Made by a program: the position numbers and the translations under genes. A DNA stretch of 64,000 nucleotides from Shewanella gelidimarina (lineage in GTDB: Bacteria > Pseudomonadota > Gammaproteobacteria > Enterobacterales > Shewanellaceae): contig NZ_JAKIKW010000002.1 of NCBI RefSeq assembly GCF_023283945.1, positions 62,001 through 126,000 of the forward strand, read 5' to 3'. The notes beneath the pieces are model-generated. The model was not told the DNA's origin. It worked only from the letters and a program-made list of their open reading frames with translations, and did no database searches. Below, in pieces: positions 1-8,686 of the stretch; within the stretch, counting starts at the first letter, position 1, and the number at the start of each line of letters is the position of its first letter.

Positions 1-40
1 ACAATCCATAAGAATGATGAAAACAAAAGGATTACAATAA

Positions 41-1231
41 ATGAAAGTCCATGCCCTAACATTAGCCGTACTTGCAAGTTTAGCTTCTACTGCCGCCACT
101 GCCGACACCGTTGATCCACTAAAGAAAGCTTTTATTGATGACTCAAAAGTTAAAGTCCAATTCCGTCTTCGATTTGAAGATGTTGATGTTGCGAACGTTG
201 ACCAAGAAAATCAAACCACTTTACGTACTCGATTAAACTATCAAACAGGCGATATCTATAAGCTGTTTGCTGTAGCTGAAATTGATGATGTTCGCTCTAC
301 GGATAATGAGCCACTTATCGCCGACTATGCCTACACTCAGATTAATCAGGGGTTTATTGGTTATAGAGGTCCAGCTGAAACACTGGCTAAGTTTGGTCGT
401 CAACGTATTTTACTTGATAATCAACGTTTTGTTGGTGGTGTGGGCTTCCGTCAAAATGAGCAAACATATGATGCATTTTCGGTAAAGAACACGGTAGTAG
501 AAGGGCTTACTGCTTACTACGCTTATGTTGCTACTGTTAATCGTATTTTCCCTGAAGGCTCAGGTAAAGAAGAGCATGAGAACGAAACTAACCTCGTTAA
601 CATTAACTACTCAGGCTTGGATTTTGCAAACATCACCGGTTATGGCTACTTAATTGATAACCAAGATGTTGCTGCATTCTCTAGCGATACTTATGGTATT
701 CGCGCCACGGGTGATGTGAAATTAGATGCGCTTAAATTGAGTTATGAAGCGGAGTTTGCACAGCAATCTGAAGCGGGTGACAACCCTGTTAGCTACAGTG
801 CTTCTTACTATAAGTTAGGTGCGGGTATTAATTTAGCTAGCTTTGGTTTTAAAGCTGGCTACGAAGTCCTTGGTTCTGACGACGGTAAGGCGGGTTTCAT
901 CACTCCACTGGCGACTCTGCATGCATTTAACGGTTGGACTGATAAGTTTCTATTCGGTGGTAAAGGTAACTGGGACAATGGTCTGGTTGATGCTCATGTG
1001 ATTCTGACGGCTAAAGTCGCTGGATTAAAACTATTGGCTAAATATCACAAATTTGATTCAGATTTTGGCGATATTGATATGGGTCAAGAGTGGGGCGTAG
1101 CAGCAACGTATCCGTTTGCAAAGCATTATAGTGTAGGTGTTAAATATGCCAGTTTTAGTGGAGCAGACGAAGGTTATAGCTTCTCAAATGATACCGACAA
1201 GCTTTGGTTAACGTTGCAGGCTAAATATTAA
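41..1231 (+). CDS. Outer membrane porin-like beta-barrel protein
   Basis: A 396-residue exported protein. The first ~21 residues form a classic signal peptide (basic MK, hydrophobic core, cleavage near TAATA-D). The rest is rich in alternating hydrophobic and polar segments, with aromatic residues and repeated Gly-Tyr pairs, as in outer membrane barrels, and it ends in an aromatic residue (AKY). An AAAGGA ribosome site sits ~9 bases before the ATG, and a strong hairpin terminator follows. The family looks like alginate-export or phosphate-selective-type porins of Shewanella. Substrate is unknown and cannot be told from the sequence. It stands alone as a monocistronic unit. Confidence 0.75.
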   Translation: MKVHALTLAVLASLASTAATADTVDPLKKAFIDDSKVKVQFRLRFEDVDVANVDQENQTTLRTRLNYQTGDIYKLFAVAEIDDVRSTDNEPLIADYAYTQINQGFIGYRGPAETLAKFGRQRILLDNQRFVGGVGFRQNEQTYDAFSVKNTVVEGLTAYYAYVATVNRIFPEGSGKEEHENETNLVNINYSGLDFANITGYGYLIDNQDVAAFSSDTYGIRATGDVKLDALKLSYEAEFAQQSEAGDNPVSYSASYYKLGAGINLASFGFKAGYEVLGSDDGKAGFITPLATLHAFNGWTDKFLFGGKGNWDNGLVDAHVILTAKVAGLKLLAKYHKFDSDFGDIDMGQEWGVAATYPFAKHYSVGVKYASFSGADEGYSFSNDTDKLWLTLQAKY

Positions 1232-1310
1232 TAACTGAGTATTTTGCCGCTGCGGTATTGACTCGTTAGCTATATCAAGTCAATACCGTTAGCAGCTCGG
1301 ACTCCCTTCC

Positions 1311-1343
1311 AAGCAGGAAAATTATTTTATTCCTGCTTTTTTT
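1311..1343 (+). terminator. Rho-independent terminator of the porin gene
   Basis: AAGCAGGAA (1311-1319) pairs with TTCCTGCTT (1330-1338) across a 10-base AT loop and runs into a T tract. The rest of the 1232-1531 interval holds no gene I can support. Confidence 0.85.
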
Positions 1344-1531
1344 CGCTTTTTAAAAGCCGAAATGCACGGATGAACAACTTTTGGAAATACGTTTGGGAGC
1401 TGAGGTCTATGCGCTTTAGCCTATTTATTATCCGTGTAAGTAGGCACAGTGATAAACTGTTAAAAAAGTGTAGCCAAGTTGTAAGCGGTGTTACTATTGC
1501 GACAAGTGTTTTTTGTCGAGTGCATTGCTGA

Positions 1532-2575
1532 GTGTGGTTTTTGTCATTGAAGCTTAAATCAATCTTCTGTCTATCTATAGTGAGTCTACTGTCACTCACT
1601 CCCGCCTTTGCGGCTGACAAAGTATTGGTTGAACATGAAGTTCAAATAAAAGCTAAGAGTAAAACTGACGCAAAACAGAGCTCGCCTGTTGCTGACAAGA
1701 ATGCTAGTGAAGACCCCATCGATCCCTGTTTTAGCCTATCCCAAAATGATCATGCTATTGATCGTGCTTTTGATTACCTCAATACTAAGTTTTGCCAACC
1801 CGCTATTTGGTTCGACACTTTTTTTGTCGATGACAGAGTTGCGGATGATGCCAGAGCTGGCACCATTATTCGTTGGTTCAATGATTTCTCTTTTTATGAG
1901 AAAGAAGACTTTAGTTATCGAGCCAATATCAGTGCACGTTTAAATTTACCCGGTGTTAATAAACGTCTCAAATTGGTATTGGAAACGTCGGATGAAGATG
2001 ATCCGTTTGCTCCCTCTAAAGGGCCTAGTGCAGAAAGAGAAACGGAAGTAGGCCTCCGCTATGATTGGTATGCCAAAGGGCGCAGCAGCTTTAATATTCA
2101 GGCCAACTTTAACCCTAAAGTGGAGGCTCGGTGGCGCTATATTTATCCATTATCGGAAAACACCATTACTCGATTTACTCAAAAGCTGTACCAAGACAAG
2201 AAGGTCACTGGTGAATCCAGTGAACTCGATATTGAACATTCATTTAATGAAACTTTCTTGGCCCGCTGGAGTGCTGTAGCTCAATATGAATCTCGTGGCA
2301 TTGGTTGGGAGTTAGGCTCGAGTATCCAGCTTTATCAACATATTAGCAGCAAGCAGGCAATTAGTTATCAAGCGGCGATACACAGTGTCGATGAACCCTA
2401 TTACTACATTAAGGACGCAAATGTCGGGTTAACTTATAGACAAAATTTTGCCCGAGATTGGCTGTTTTTTTCGGTGACGCCAGAATATAACTGGAGTAAA
2501 GAAAATGCAGAGTCTGAACGTATTAATCAGGTGATCATCACCTTAACGCTAGAGATATTATTCCACAATGTCTGA
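1532..2575 (+). CDS. Predicted outer-membrane protein with signal peptide, function unknown
   Basis: A 347-residue protein starting at GTG; no strong ribosome site is visible. Residues ~1-28 form a signal peptide ending AFA-A. The mature part begins with a Lys-rich, probably disordered stretch, then has a Cys-containing segment (DPCF, KFCQP), followed by ~230 residues of alternating strands with many Tyr, Trp and Arg. This suggests a small transmembrane barrel facing the outer membrane. I do not recognise the family. It lies between the porin and a convergent unknown gene, and no operon partner is evident. Confidence 0.65.
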   Translation: MWFLSLKLKSIFCLSIVSLLSLTPAFAADKVLVEHEVQIKAKSKTDAKQSSPVADKNASEDPIDPCFSLSQNDHAIDRAFDYLNTKFCQPAIWFDTFFVDDRVADDARAGTIIRWFNDFSFYEKEDFSYRANISARLNLPGVNKRLKLVLETSDEDDPFAPSKGPSAERETEVGLRYDWYAKGRSSFNIQANFNPKVEARWRYIYPLSENTITRFTQKLYQDKKVTGESSELDIEHSFNETFLARWSAVAQYESRGIGWELGSSIQLYQHISSKQAISYQAAIHSVDEPYYYIKDANVGLTYRQNFARDWLFFSVTPEYNWSKENAESERINQVIITLTLEILFHNV

Positions 2576-2597
2576 CGTCACAGGGTATAGACGGTTA

Positions 2598-3014
2598 TTA
2601 ATCGACAATAATAACAGCGTCAGATAGTGTTATTTGATCGATTACTGACTCTGTTTCCATTACTGCTTGTTGCTGTGTTTGTTCTGCCAAAATAACTAAG
2701 CTGTCGGTATAGGAAAACCCATAACCATAACCGCCTTCGGTTGTGACGCCATTGCCAAGCAGATGGGGATCACTTAAGTGATCACTAAAATGATAATCAC
2801 CTGAGGTTATCGTAGTGATTTGCATCACGCGATAACCTTGCTCATTTAAGGTTTCAATCGCTTGTTGCAGATCGTTATTGAGTCTTTCGGAATCGATTTT
2901 ACAGCTTGAGTATTCCCACTGTGAGGTTTTGGGGTTAGCGGCCCACATCTCTTCACGCTTATCGGTTTCGATTTTTGCAAAGTAGCTCTTTACTAATATG
3001 CTCTTTTGTTTCAT
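2598..3014 (-). CDS. Hypothetical cytosolic protein
   Basis: A 138-residue protein with no signal peptide. I chose the ATG at 3014 (MKQKSILVKSYF) because it has a modest TAGG ribosome site; an upstream ATG at 3032 lacks one. The protein starts with a beta strand, has a helical middle (LNNDLQQAIETLNEQGYR) and a Gly/Tyr-rich loop (GGYGYGFSYTDS), and ends in another strand. The pattern suits a small alpha-beta domain. I do not recognise the family. It converges with the preceding barrel protein. Confidence 0.55.
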   Translation of the reverse strand: MKQKSILVKSYFAKIETDKREEMWAANPKTSQWEYSSCKIDSERLNNDLQQAIETLNEQGYRVMQITTITSGDYHFSDHLSDPHLLGNGVTTEGGYGYGFSYTDSLVILAEQTQQQAVMETESVIDQITLSDAVIIVD

Positions 3015-3032
3015 GTGCCTACAAATTCTCAT

Positions 3033-3509
3033 TTTGATTAGTACTCTAAAGCTATCCTATTTTGAACAGCGTAGGAATGGGTAGCGTAATGTTGAGCTGT
3101 ATTTTCTGTGCTCAGGGCGTAAATAAGCCACCTTCGCCTGATTTAATATCGCAATTTTGATCGATAGAGTCACAAGGTTATGTTTCGGCATGTTCAAGCT
3201 CCACAGCATATGATAAATCAATACATTTATTTTAACGCTGGCTTTTGCCAGTAAGCATTGGCACTTTTTATTGCTCTTTAAATTCAAACGCAGTTAATAA
3301 AGGCCTATTGATTTAACCGCCTATCAACGGCGTTAATATTCATTAACTCCCCCCTCTATTAGGAACGGTAAAAAGTAAAATATCTCCTACCTAAATTTGT
3401 CATAACCGCAAGCCCGACTTTGGTATAACACATTGTTACTTGACCGCACTATGGATGTGATTGACACTTGAATAACAATAATTACCCTACAAAAATGGAT
3501 TAACATAAA
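3033..3509. other. Intergenic region upstream of the cstA-like gene
   Basis: About 480 bases without a convincing gene. It should contain the divergent promoters of the unknown gene at 2598 and the CstA-like gene at 3510. A TTGACA hexamer lies near 3456, and a TGTGA half-site overlaps it at ~3452, which could be one arm of a CRP site. The other arm is not clear, so this is only suggestive. Confidence 0.3.
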
Positions 3510-4979
3510 ATGCTTATTTTCTTTATTTGTATTGCGCTGTTAGTGCTCGCTTACAAGTTCTACAGCCCTTTCGTAGAGCGGCAAGCTGGGATTGACCCTA
3601 AAGCTCAAACGCCTCAAGCTCGTTTTGAAGATGGCGTTGACTACGTAAAAGTACATCCGGTAAAAGCTTACTTAATTCAATTCTTGAATGTTGCAGGCGT
3701 TGGACCGATATTTGGTCCTATCTTAGGTGCATTGTATGGACCTATAGCGCTGGTATGGATCGTGCTGGGAAATATCATAGGCGGTGCAGTGCATGACTAC
3801 TTCTCCGGCGTTTTAAGCATTAAAGAAGACGGTAAAAGCCTTCCTGAAATAGCGGGACACTATTTTAATATTTATTTCAAAGGTGTGATGCTCGTTTTTA
3901 CCGCGATGTTGTTATTCTTCGTTGGGGTTGTGTTTATCATGAGCCCAGCGGGTCTGTTAAGTAACTTGGAATACTTTGAAGGTACTATTTTTGCCAATAA
4001 TACTTTTTGGGTATTAGCCATTTTAGGTTATTACTTCTTAGCCACTATGCTGCCTATCGATAAAATTATTACTAAGCTTTATCCAATCTTTGGCTTATTG
4101 ATGATTGTTATGACCGTCTCTATTGCTATTGCACTGTTAATTAGTGCGCCACAGCTTCCCGAGGTTGGTGATATTTTTGCCTATTTTGACCACAGCCATT
4201 ATAACAACGATCTTTTAGAGCCTAACCCTGACGGTTTACCAGTGTGGCCGCTGCTATTTGTGACGATCACTTGTGGCGCTATTAGTGGTTTTCACTCAAC
4301 CCAAGCCCCAATCATGGCGCGCTGTTTAACCAATGAGAAGTATGTTCGCCCAGTCTACTATGGTGCGATGATGTCTGAAGGTATTGTGGCTTGCGTTTGG
4401 GCTCTAGCGGGTATTGCAGCGTTCCCAGGTGGCTATATTGAACTTAAGAGTATTCTAGATATAGGTGGCCCTGGTCTTGTCGTGAATCAAGTTGCTACAA
4501 CTTACCTCGGCGCCGCGGGTGGTATTATGGCGATTATTGCGGTTGCAATATTCCCTATCACTTCGGGCGATACGGCATTCAGGTCATTACGTTTAACCAT
4601 TACTGATGCATTTAAGATCCCGCAAAGTATGCGTAACCGTTTACTTTTAGCCATTCCTATCTTAGTGATTGCCTACTTCATGACTAAAATTGATTTCTCA
4701 TTGATTTGGCGTTACTTCGCATTCTCAAATATGTTGTTGTCTACCAGTGTGCTTTGGTTAGCGACTAAGTATTTGTTTGACCGCGGAACGTTCCACTGGA
4801 TAGTGAGCTTGCCTGCTATTGTGGGAACCAGCATCACTGTGTCTTACATTATGACAGCAGGGATTGGTTTAGGCTTACCTCAATCGATGAGCCAGCCTGC
4901 AGGGCTTGCAGTAGGTGTCATTTGCTTAATAGGACTGATTTTAGCCCACCAAAAACGTAAAGTGGCCACTGAGTCATAG
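3510..4979 (+). CDS. CstA-family carbon starvation / peptide-type transporter (short form)
   Basis: A 489-residue polytopic inner membrane protein of the CstA family (CstA and BtsT of E. coli import peptides or pyruvate). The family signature region is clear: VGPIFGPILGALYGP at ~63-77, a conserved GGAVHDYFSG motif at ~92-101, and GFHSTQAPIMARCLTNEKYVR at ~258-278 (given in part). It is ~200 residues shorter than E. coli CstA (about 700) and matches the shorter branch of the family. The gene is monocistronic with a strong terminator. Substrate is not determined; amino acids, peptides or pyruvate are all possible. Confidence 0.85.
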   Translation: MLIFFICIALLVLAYKFYSPFVERQAGIDPKAQTPQARFEDGVDYVKVHPVKAYLIQFLNVAGVGPIFGPILGALYGPIALVWIVLGNIIGGAVHDYFSGVLSIKEDGKSLPEIAGHYFNIYFKGVMLVFTAMLLFFVGVVFIMSPAGLLSNLEYFEGTIFANNTFWVLAILGYYFLATMLPIDKIITKLYPIFGLLMIVMTVSIAIALLISAPQLPEVGDIFAYFDHSHYNNDLLEPNPDGLPVWPLLFVTITCGAISGFHSTQAPIMARCLTNEKYVRPVYYGAMMSEGIVACVWALAGIAAFPGGYIELKSILDIGGPGLVVNQVATTYLGAAGGIMAIIAVAIFPITSGDTAFRSLRLTITDAFKIPQSMRNRLLLAIPILVIAYFMTKIDFSLIWRYFAFSNMLLSTSVLWLATKYLFDRGTFHWIVSLPAIVGTSITVSYIMTAGIGLGLPQSMSQPAGLAVGVICLIGLILAHQKRKVATES

Positions 4980-4998
4980 TACAATCGGTGTGACCTTT

Positions 4999-5027
4999 AA
5001 AGGGACTGCAATTGCAGTCCTTTTTAT
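4999..5027 (+). terminator. Terminator of the cstA-like gene
   Basis: A perfect palindrome at 5003-5020 (GGACTGCAATTGCAGTCC) flanked by A and T tracts; it may terminate in both directions. Confidence 0.85.
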
Positions 5028-5126
5028 TATTGTTTTTATTAATCCTTAATTTTGGGACTGCTGTTAAACTGGTTATAGATTATGGCATTACCTTACTACA
5101 CGGATAGTTGATTAGAGGAGTACAGC

Positions 5127-5717
5127 TTGAAACTCGCGCTATTTGATTTTGATGGCACGCTAACCCATCATGACATGTACACTCGTTTTATCCTTTATTC
5201 AGCAAGCCCCATTCGCTTGGTACTTGGTTCTGTTTTCCTTTCCCCGTTATATGTTCTTTATCGGTTGCGGGTTATCCCAGCGAGAAAGCTAAGGCCTTTA
5301 GTCAGCTACTGTGCTTTTGTTGGTCGAGATAAAACCGTTATATCCGCTCTTGGTAAGCAGTACGCACTCAATGTTATCCCACAATCAATCCGTCCTGAGA
5401 TGCTAGCAGCGCTGAAACAGCACCAAGCGGATGGTGCTCAAGTGGTGTTGGTTTCAGCCTCGTTAGATCTCTATTTACGCCCCTGGTGTGAATCAATGGG
5501 AATAACGCTAATTTGTAGCGAAATGTCTGTTAAAGAGGGGACCTACACCGGGCTTTATGTGTCAGGTGATTGTAGCTGTGATATGAAAGCAACTAAGGTG
5601 CAAAACCAGTTCACGTTAAGTGATTATGTTGAGGTCTTTGCTTACGGAGATACTCACGAAGATCTTGCTATGTTAGCGATAGCAGACCATGCCTATATGA
5701 ATGGCATCAAAGTATAG
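5127..5717 (+). CDS. HAD-superfamily phosphatase, SerB-like subfamily IB
   Basis: A 196-residue cytosolic hydrolase. Motif I is FDFDGTLT at residues 6-13, with the two catalytic aspartates. Motif II is the serine in VLVSAS (~109), and motif III/IV is the GDTHEDLAML stretch (~174). A helical cap follows motif I. This matches HAD subfamily IB (phosphoserine phosphatase-like or membrane-lipid phosphatase-like). The start is TTG with an excellent AGAGGAG ribosome site six bases upstream. Substrate is unknown. Confidence 0.8.
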   Translation: MKLALFDFDGTLTHHDMYTRFILYSASPIRLVLGSVFLSPLYVLYRLRVIPARKLRPLVSYCAFVGRDKTVISALGKQYALNVIPQSIRPEMLAALKQHQADGAQVVLVSASLDLYLRPWCESMGITLICSEMSVKEGTYTGLYVSGDCSCDMKATKVQNQFTLSDYVEVFAYGDTHEDLAMLAIADHAYMNGIKV

Positions 5718-6219
5718 GCTTTGAAGCTGATCGCACTGATGACTCATTGCTTGATCCCAGCTTTATTTTTCGCCGCTATTAACGCAGGCTTCTACGTGAA
5801 CAGTCGAAGGGCTGGTGATAAGTCATCTTATTTTGCATTCCAAATTCATGATCATCAATATTGAATTATGATGGCATAGAAGCCAGATTTAGGAGGTTGA
5901 ATAAGGCTGGAGGTGTCACCGAGGATGCCGGAGCTGGTAATGACGAGTACTGTATTTCCATGAAGAGACCATGGACGATGGATATGTCGTTAATGCAGGC
6001 GCAATTAACGACCTTGAACTCTGTCACGTCTCGTTATGCTGAATCCTGCATTTCGAGGTTGTTTGAGCATATAGGTATCCGTAGAACGGGAATTTCACCA
6101 TTAACTTGTTATTGAACAGCAAAGCATCAAGTGAATATCGATGCCTTGTCCGTCAATAGTACAACAACAAACCATGTTTGCTTTATGCGGCAATTTGAAT
6201 CAACAGATAACGCTATTGC
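5718..6219. other. Non-coding interval with one copy of a dispersed repeat
   Basis: About 500 bases. Open frames here are short, lack ribosome sites and have no protein-like composition. The only structure I see is the repeat unit at ~5956-6078, which resembles the stretch at ~7303-7410. Confidence 0.4.
5956..6078 (+). repeat. Dispersed ~105-bp non-coding repeat, copy 1
   Basis: It shares blocks such as ATGAAGAG, ATGTCGTTAATGC, GCGACCT-like and a GTTTRRGCATA tail, in the same order and strand, with 7303-7410. The copies have diverged (roughly 75% by eye). Neither lies in a real gene, and both occur in the chromosomal flank left of island 1. Confidence 0.55.
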
Positions 6220-6576
6220 TTACATTTCTTCGGTCACAGTACAAAGGCCTATTACAGCATCTTCGCCGTAGACTTGTACTGTTGCGCGTAACGCGTGGTC
6301 AGCTACCGGATACTGACTGTATAATAAATAAGTAGGCGTTTCGCTAATGTCTTTACCATCAACGCCATCGATTCTATAAATGTCGCTTAGTACAGGTGAC
6401 TTGTAGCTACCATCAATCTTAACTATCGACTCATTCGAACGCAGAATATTGATATTCTTCATGGTGATATTGTCACCACCGGATACTTTGCATGTTAGAT
6501 CACTTGCATGCGCCATACCTGTAAGTGCTACAGCAGCAAAAGTTGAAGCGAGTAGTACTTTTTTAAATATGCTCAT
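6220..6576 (-). CDS. Small exported periplasmic protein, unknown function
   Basis: A 118-residue protein. I chose the ATG at 6576 (MSIFKKVLL) because it starts a clean signal peptide (Lys pair, hydrophobic core, AHA-S cleavage near residue 24) and has a GAGGCAAC ribosome site; the ATG at 6591 is too far upstream. Two cysteines, one near the mature N-terminus (LTCKV) and one near the C-terminus (GLCTV), could form a disulfide. The mature part of ~95 residues is beta-rich. I do not recognise the family. Confidence 0.65.
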   Translation of the reverse strand: MSIFKKVLLASTFAAVALTGMAHASDLTCKVSGGDNITMKNINILRSNESIVKIDGSYKSPVLSDIYRIDGVDGKDISETPTYLLYSQYPVADHALRATVQVYGEDAVIGLCTVTEEM

Positions 6577-6591
6577 TGGGTGTTGCCTCAT

Positions 6592-7475
6592 TATTTATAA
6601 TCAGTTTGTGTTTGCCGTCGTTAGCTTGCGTGCTGAACAAATCATGGCAACAAATAATAGAATCATGTAGAAATATTGACGCTGACTCTTCAGCTGTCAA
6701 GCTGTGACCATGTTGTTTTGAACTATGCTAGAGTGCAATGATTGACTTATCAAGCCCATGTTTAATGATCAATGTTTGTTTTACGGTACTTAAGCCACAG
6801 CGTCACTGTCCGCATGCTTTGCTCATATTGATGTTTCCGGCAACACATTGAAAAATTGGATCAGCCAAACTTTGATAGATTAAACTGATACTGCTAGCAT
6901 AAAGATGGAGTCAATAATCAGCAAACATTATCTTCGTAAATAATGTTACTGCAAATATAACTAATCACATTATATTTACCCCTGTTCTGTGAGCAATGTC
7001 ATTAAGAAATCTAACCTAAATCCTATATATAATAACCTATAAATAGTAGGGGTTATGTGGTGGTTCCTCTTAGGAAGAGGAGAGTTGTCTGAATCGATAA
7101 TGATGACATAAGTGAAAGCTGGCTCTGGGTTTATTGACTTGAAGCTTAGGGCTGAAAACGTTTGAACGGCCTATCAAGGTTGTTTAGCCTGCATAACTTG
7201 AACTACGTGAGTTTATAACGGTGAAATGAGCTCTATTTGGCTTTGGGTCATGGATCTTAAATTTAGCACAAATATTGAATTCGAATAACGAATCCAGCTA
7301 TTTAATGAAGAGTACTACGGACGGTGGAAATGTCGTTAATGCCGATGCCATTAGCGACCTGAACGCTATCACTTCTCGACATGCTTTGAAATTGTTTAGG
7401 CATAATGTGTAGTATCGGCGCGATGGACCCTAAATTCAAAAATAAGGACTGTAGCCGGTATTGAATTTCAGACAC
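6592..7475. other. Long non-coding interval left of island 1
   Basis: Nearly 900 bases with no gene I can support. It contains copy 2 of the dispersed repeat (7303-7410) and ends at the hairpin that probably once terminated the tRNA transcript. Short open frames lack start signals. Confidence 0.4.
7303..7410 (+). repeat. Dispersed ~105-bp non-coding repeat, copy 2
   Basis: Diverged relative of 5956-6078 in the same orientation; see that entry. Confidence 0.55.
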
Positions 7476-7503
7476 AAAAAAGCCTACACAAGGTAGGCTT
7501 TTT
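7476..7503 (-). terminator. Displaced native terminator of the tRNA-Ile2 gene
   Basis: AAAAAGCCTAC (7476-7486) pairs with GTAGGCTTTTT (7493-7503). It lies just past the truncated tRNA 3' end at attR. It was therefore probably the original downstream terminator of the tRNA before island 1 inserted and supplied a replacement terminator. Confidence 0.7.
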
Positions 7504-7509
7504 CGTTTT

Positions 7510-7712
7510 AATTGGTGGCCCCTCTGTGACTCGAACACAGGACCTGACGATTATGAGTTTTAGCAAAATCGAATATACCTAGCTATCTTCTAGCCTAATC
7601 TCCCAGTAGATCACCTACAGAATTTCATAAACTGATGCCACTGCTGACGACGTTGACGGATTTAGTTTCGACGACGCCGTCAGTGAATGGGTTGAATTTT
7701 TGGTGAAGAATG
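7510..7712 (-). repeat. 203-bp inverted repeat, left copy (core plus A arm)
   Basis: The reverse complement of 14129-14331, identical as far as I can read by eye. It comprises the 46-bp tRNA core plus ~154 bp of element-specific sequence, including two CG-periodic boxes (around 7645 and 7668). Confidence 0.9.
7513..7558 (-). other. attR: displaced tRNA-Ile2 3' fragment (core copy 1)
   Basis: 46 bases identical to the tRNA gene from the anticodon loop (ACTCATAATCG on the minus strand) to the CCA end. The identity stops at the anticodon loop, where tyrosine recombinases commonly exchange strands in tRNA genes. Confidence 0.85.
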
Positions 7713-7721
7713 AGTGGAAGT

Positions 7722-7738
7722 ACCGGAGAGAGACCGGA
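7722..7738 (+). promoter_or_regulatory. ACCGGA-N5-ACCGGA direct repeat (possible arm-type site)
   Basis: Two ACCGGA hexamers with an 11-bp period. The same arrangement occurs at 14925-14941 and, inverted, at 21959-21975. One-turn spacing suits protein binding on one face, such as integrase arm sites or a regulator operator. Function is inferred only. Confidence 0.4.
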
Positions 7739-7775
7739 ACTGAACAGGGGAAATCACTTATCCTTCTAGCGTAGA

Positions 7776-8342
7776 TTAGACCAATCCAGAAGTTTGCATT
7801 GAAATAGCTTCTCCCAAATCATATCTTTTATCTAATTCAGATTCAGCCTTCTTTTTACAGTCTAGCCTGATGTCTTCAAGTTCTTTTTCTGAGTGTAAAC
7901 TGTACGTTTTGTTTTTTTTCAATTCACGTATAGCTTTATTGAAATTGGCCTCAGACTTTTCAGATATTTTATCAATCCATCTAATATGATCTAGTCGCAG
8001 CGTTATTTTTGAATTAATAACCTGTATACCATCATCTTGCAGCTTTTTGGTTTGCTCATCGACGCAGCCCATGAAGTCACCTAATGAGATCCCGTAGCCA
8101 ATGCAAAGATGACTCAAATGGTAGATCCCTATGACAACATCGCCATTTTCAATCTTAGAGTAAGCCGCTTTTGTTATATTTAATTCTTTAGCTACTGTTT
8201 CTTGGCTTTCAGGGGTTTGTTCAGCTTTATTTCGATCACCGCCAGAGAGTAAATATTCCGCACCATATAGCCTTAATTGCTTAAGAAGCACAGCAATGAC
8301 CGTTGATACACTAGTTTGTTTTTGTAGCTTAAAACTGCCCAT
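7776..8342 (-). CDS. XRE-family helix-turn-helix regulator
   Basis: A 188-residue protein. Residues ~48-95 form an XRE-type helix-turn-helix (QETVAKELNITKAAYSKIENG, given to its first 20 residues), with the expected second-helix and SKIENG pattern. The C-terminal ~90 residues are charged and probably coiled-coil or helical (KAIRELKKNKTYSLHSEKEL). It is divergent from the replication genes starting at 8687 and is a good candidate for their repressor. A long acidic loop (GGDRNKAEQTPES) precedes the DNA-binding domain. Confidence 0.75.
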   Translation of the reverse strand: MGSFKLQKQTSVSTVIAVLLKQLRLYGAEYLLSGGDRNKAEQTPESQETVAKELNITKAAYSKIENGDVVIGIYHLSHLCIGYGISLGDFMGCVDEQTKKLQDDGIQVINSKITLRLDHIRWIDKISEKSEANFNKAIRELKKNKTYSLHSEKELEDIRLDCKKKAESELDKRYDLGEAISMQTSGLV

Positions 8343-8451
8343 CTTTCTACTCTACTTATATTGCTACGGCTGATTGAGTAATTCTACTCAAACACACCTC
8401 AAAACACAACTTATCAAAAAGTATCATTTTAAGATTTATTTAATAAAGTTG

Positions 8452-8479
8452 TTGACCTAATTTTTTATAGGTGTATATT
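8452..8479 (+). promoter_or_regulatory. Predicted sigma-70 promoter of the replication operon
   Basis: TTGACC (8452-8457), 16-bp spacer, TATATT (8474-8479). Transcription would start near 8486, leaving a ~200-base leader before the gene at 8687. The leader contains ATACTTTT/AAAAGT-type inverted half-sites near 8511-8525. Confidence 0.5.
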
Positions 8480-8686
8480 GCTCCTTATCGGCATAATGTG
8501 TCGTTAGGGTATACTTTTCAAAAAGTGTCTCTAGCTCTTTAGCAATTTGGTAGTAATGCTCTAGATTTAGAGTTCTGCGTTCAATGTCGATTTAGTACCT
8601 CAATGAGCATACTCATACTCATATTCGTGCTTATTAAGGTGCTGTATTGACAGCATTATTCAATTAATGACAAGAGAGGCAGAACA

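Noticed and set aside
3057..3287. 76-codon minus-strand open frame
   Set aside because: No ribosome site, composition not protein-like, and it lies in the promoter region of the cstA-like gene.
5861..6335. Two short plus-strand frames (84 and 64 codons)
   Set aside because: They cross the dispersed repeat and the end of the convergent exported gene; no start signals.
7302..7538. 78-codon minus-strand frame
   Set aside because: It runs through the tRNA fragment, the terminator hairpin and the repeat copy, so it cannot be a real gene.
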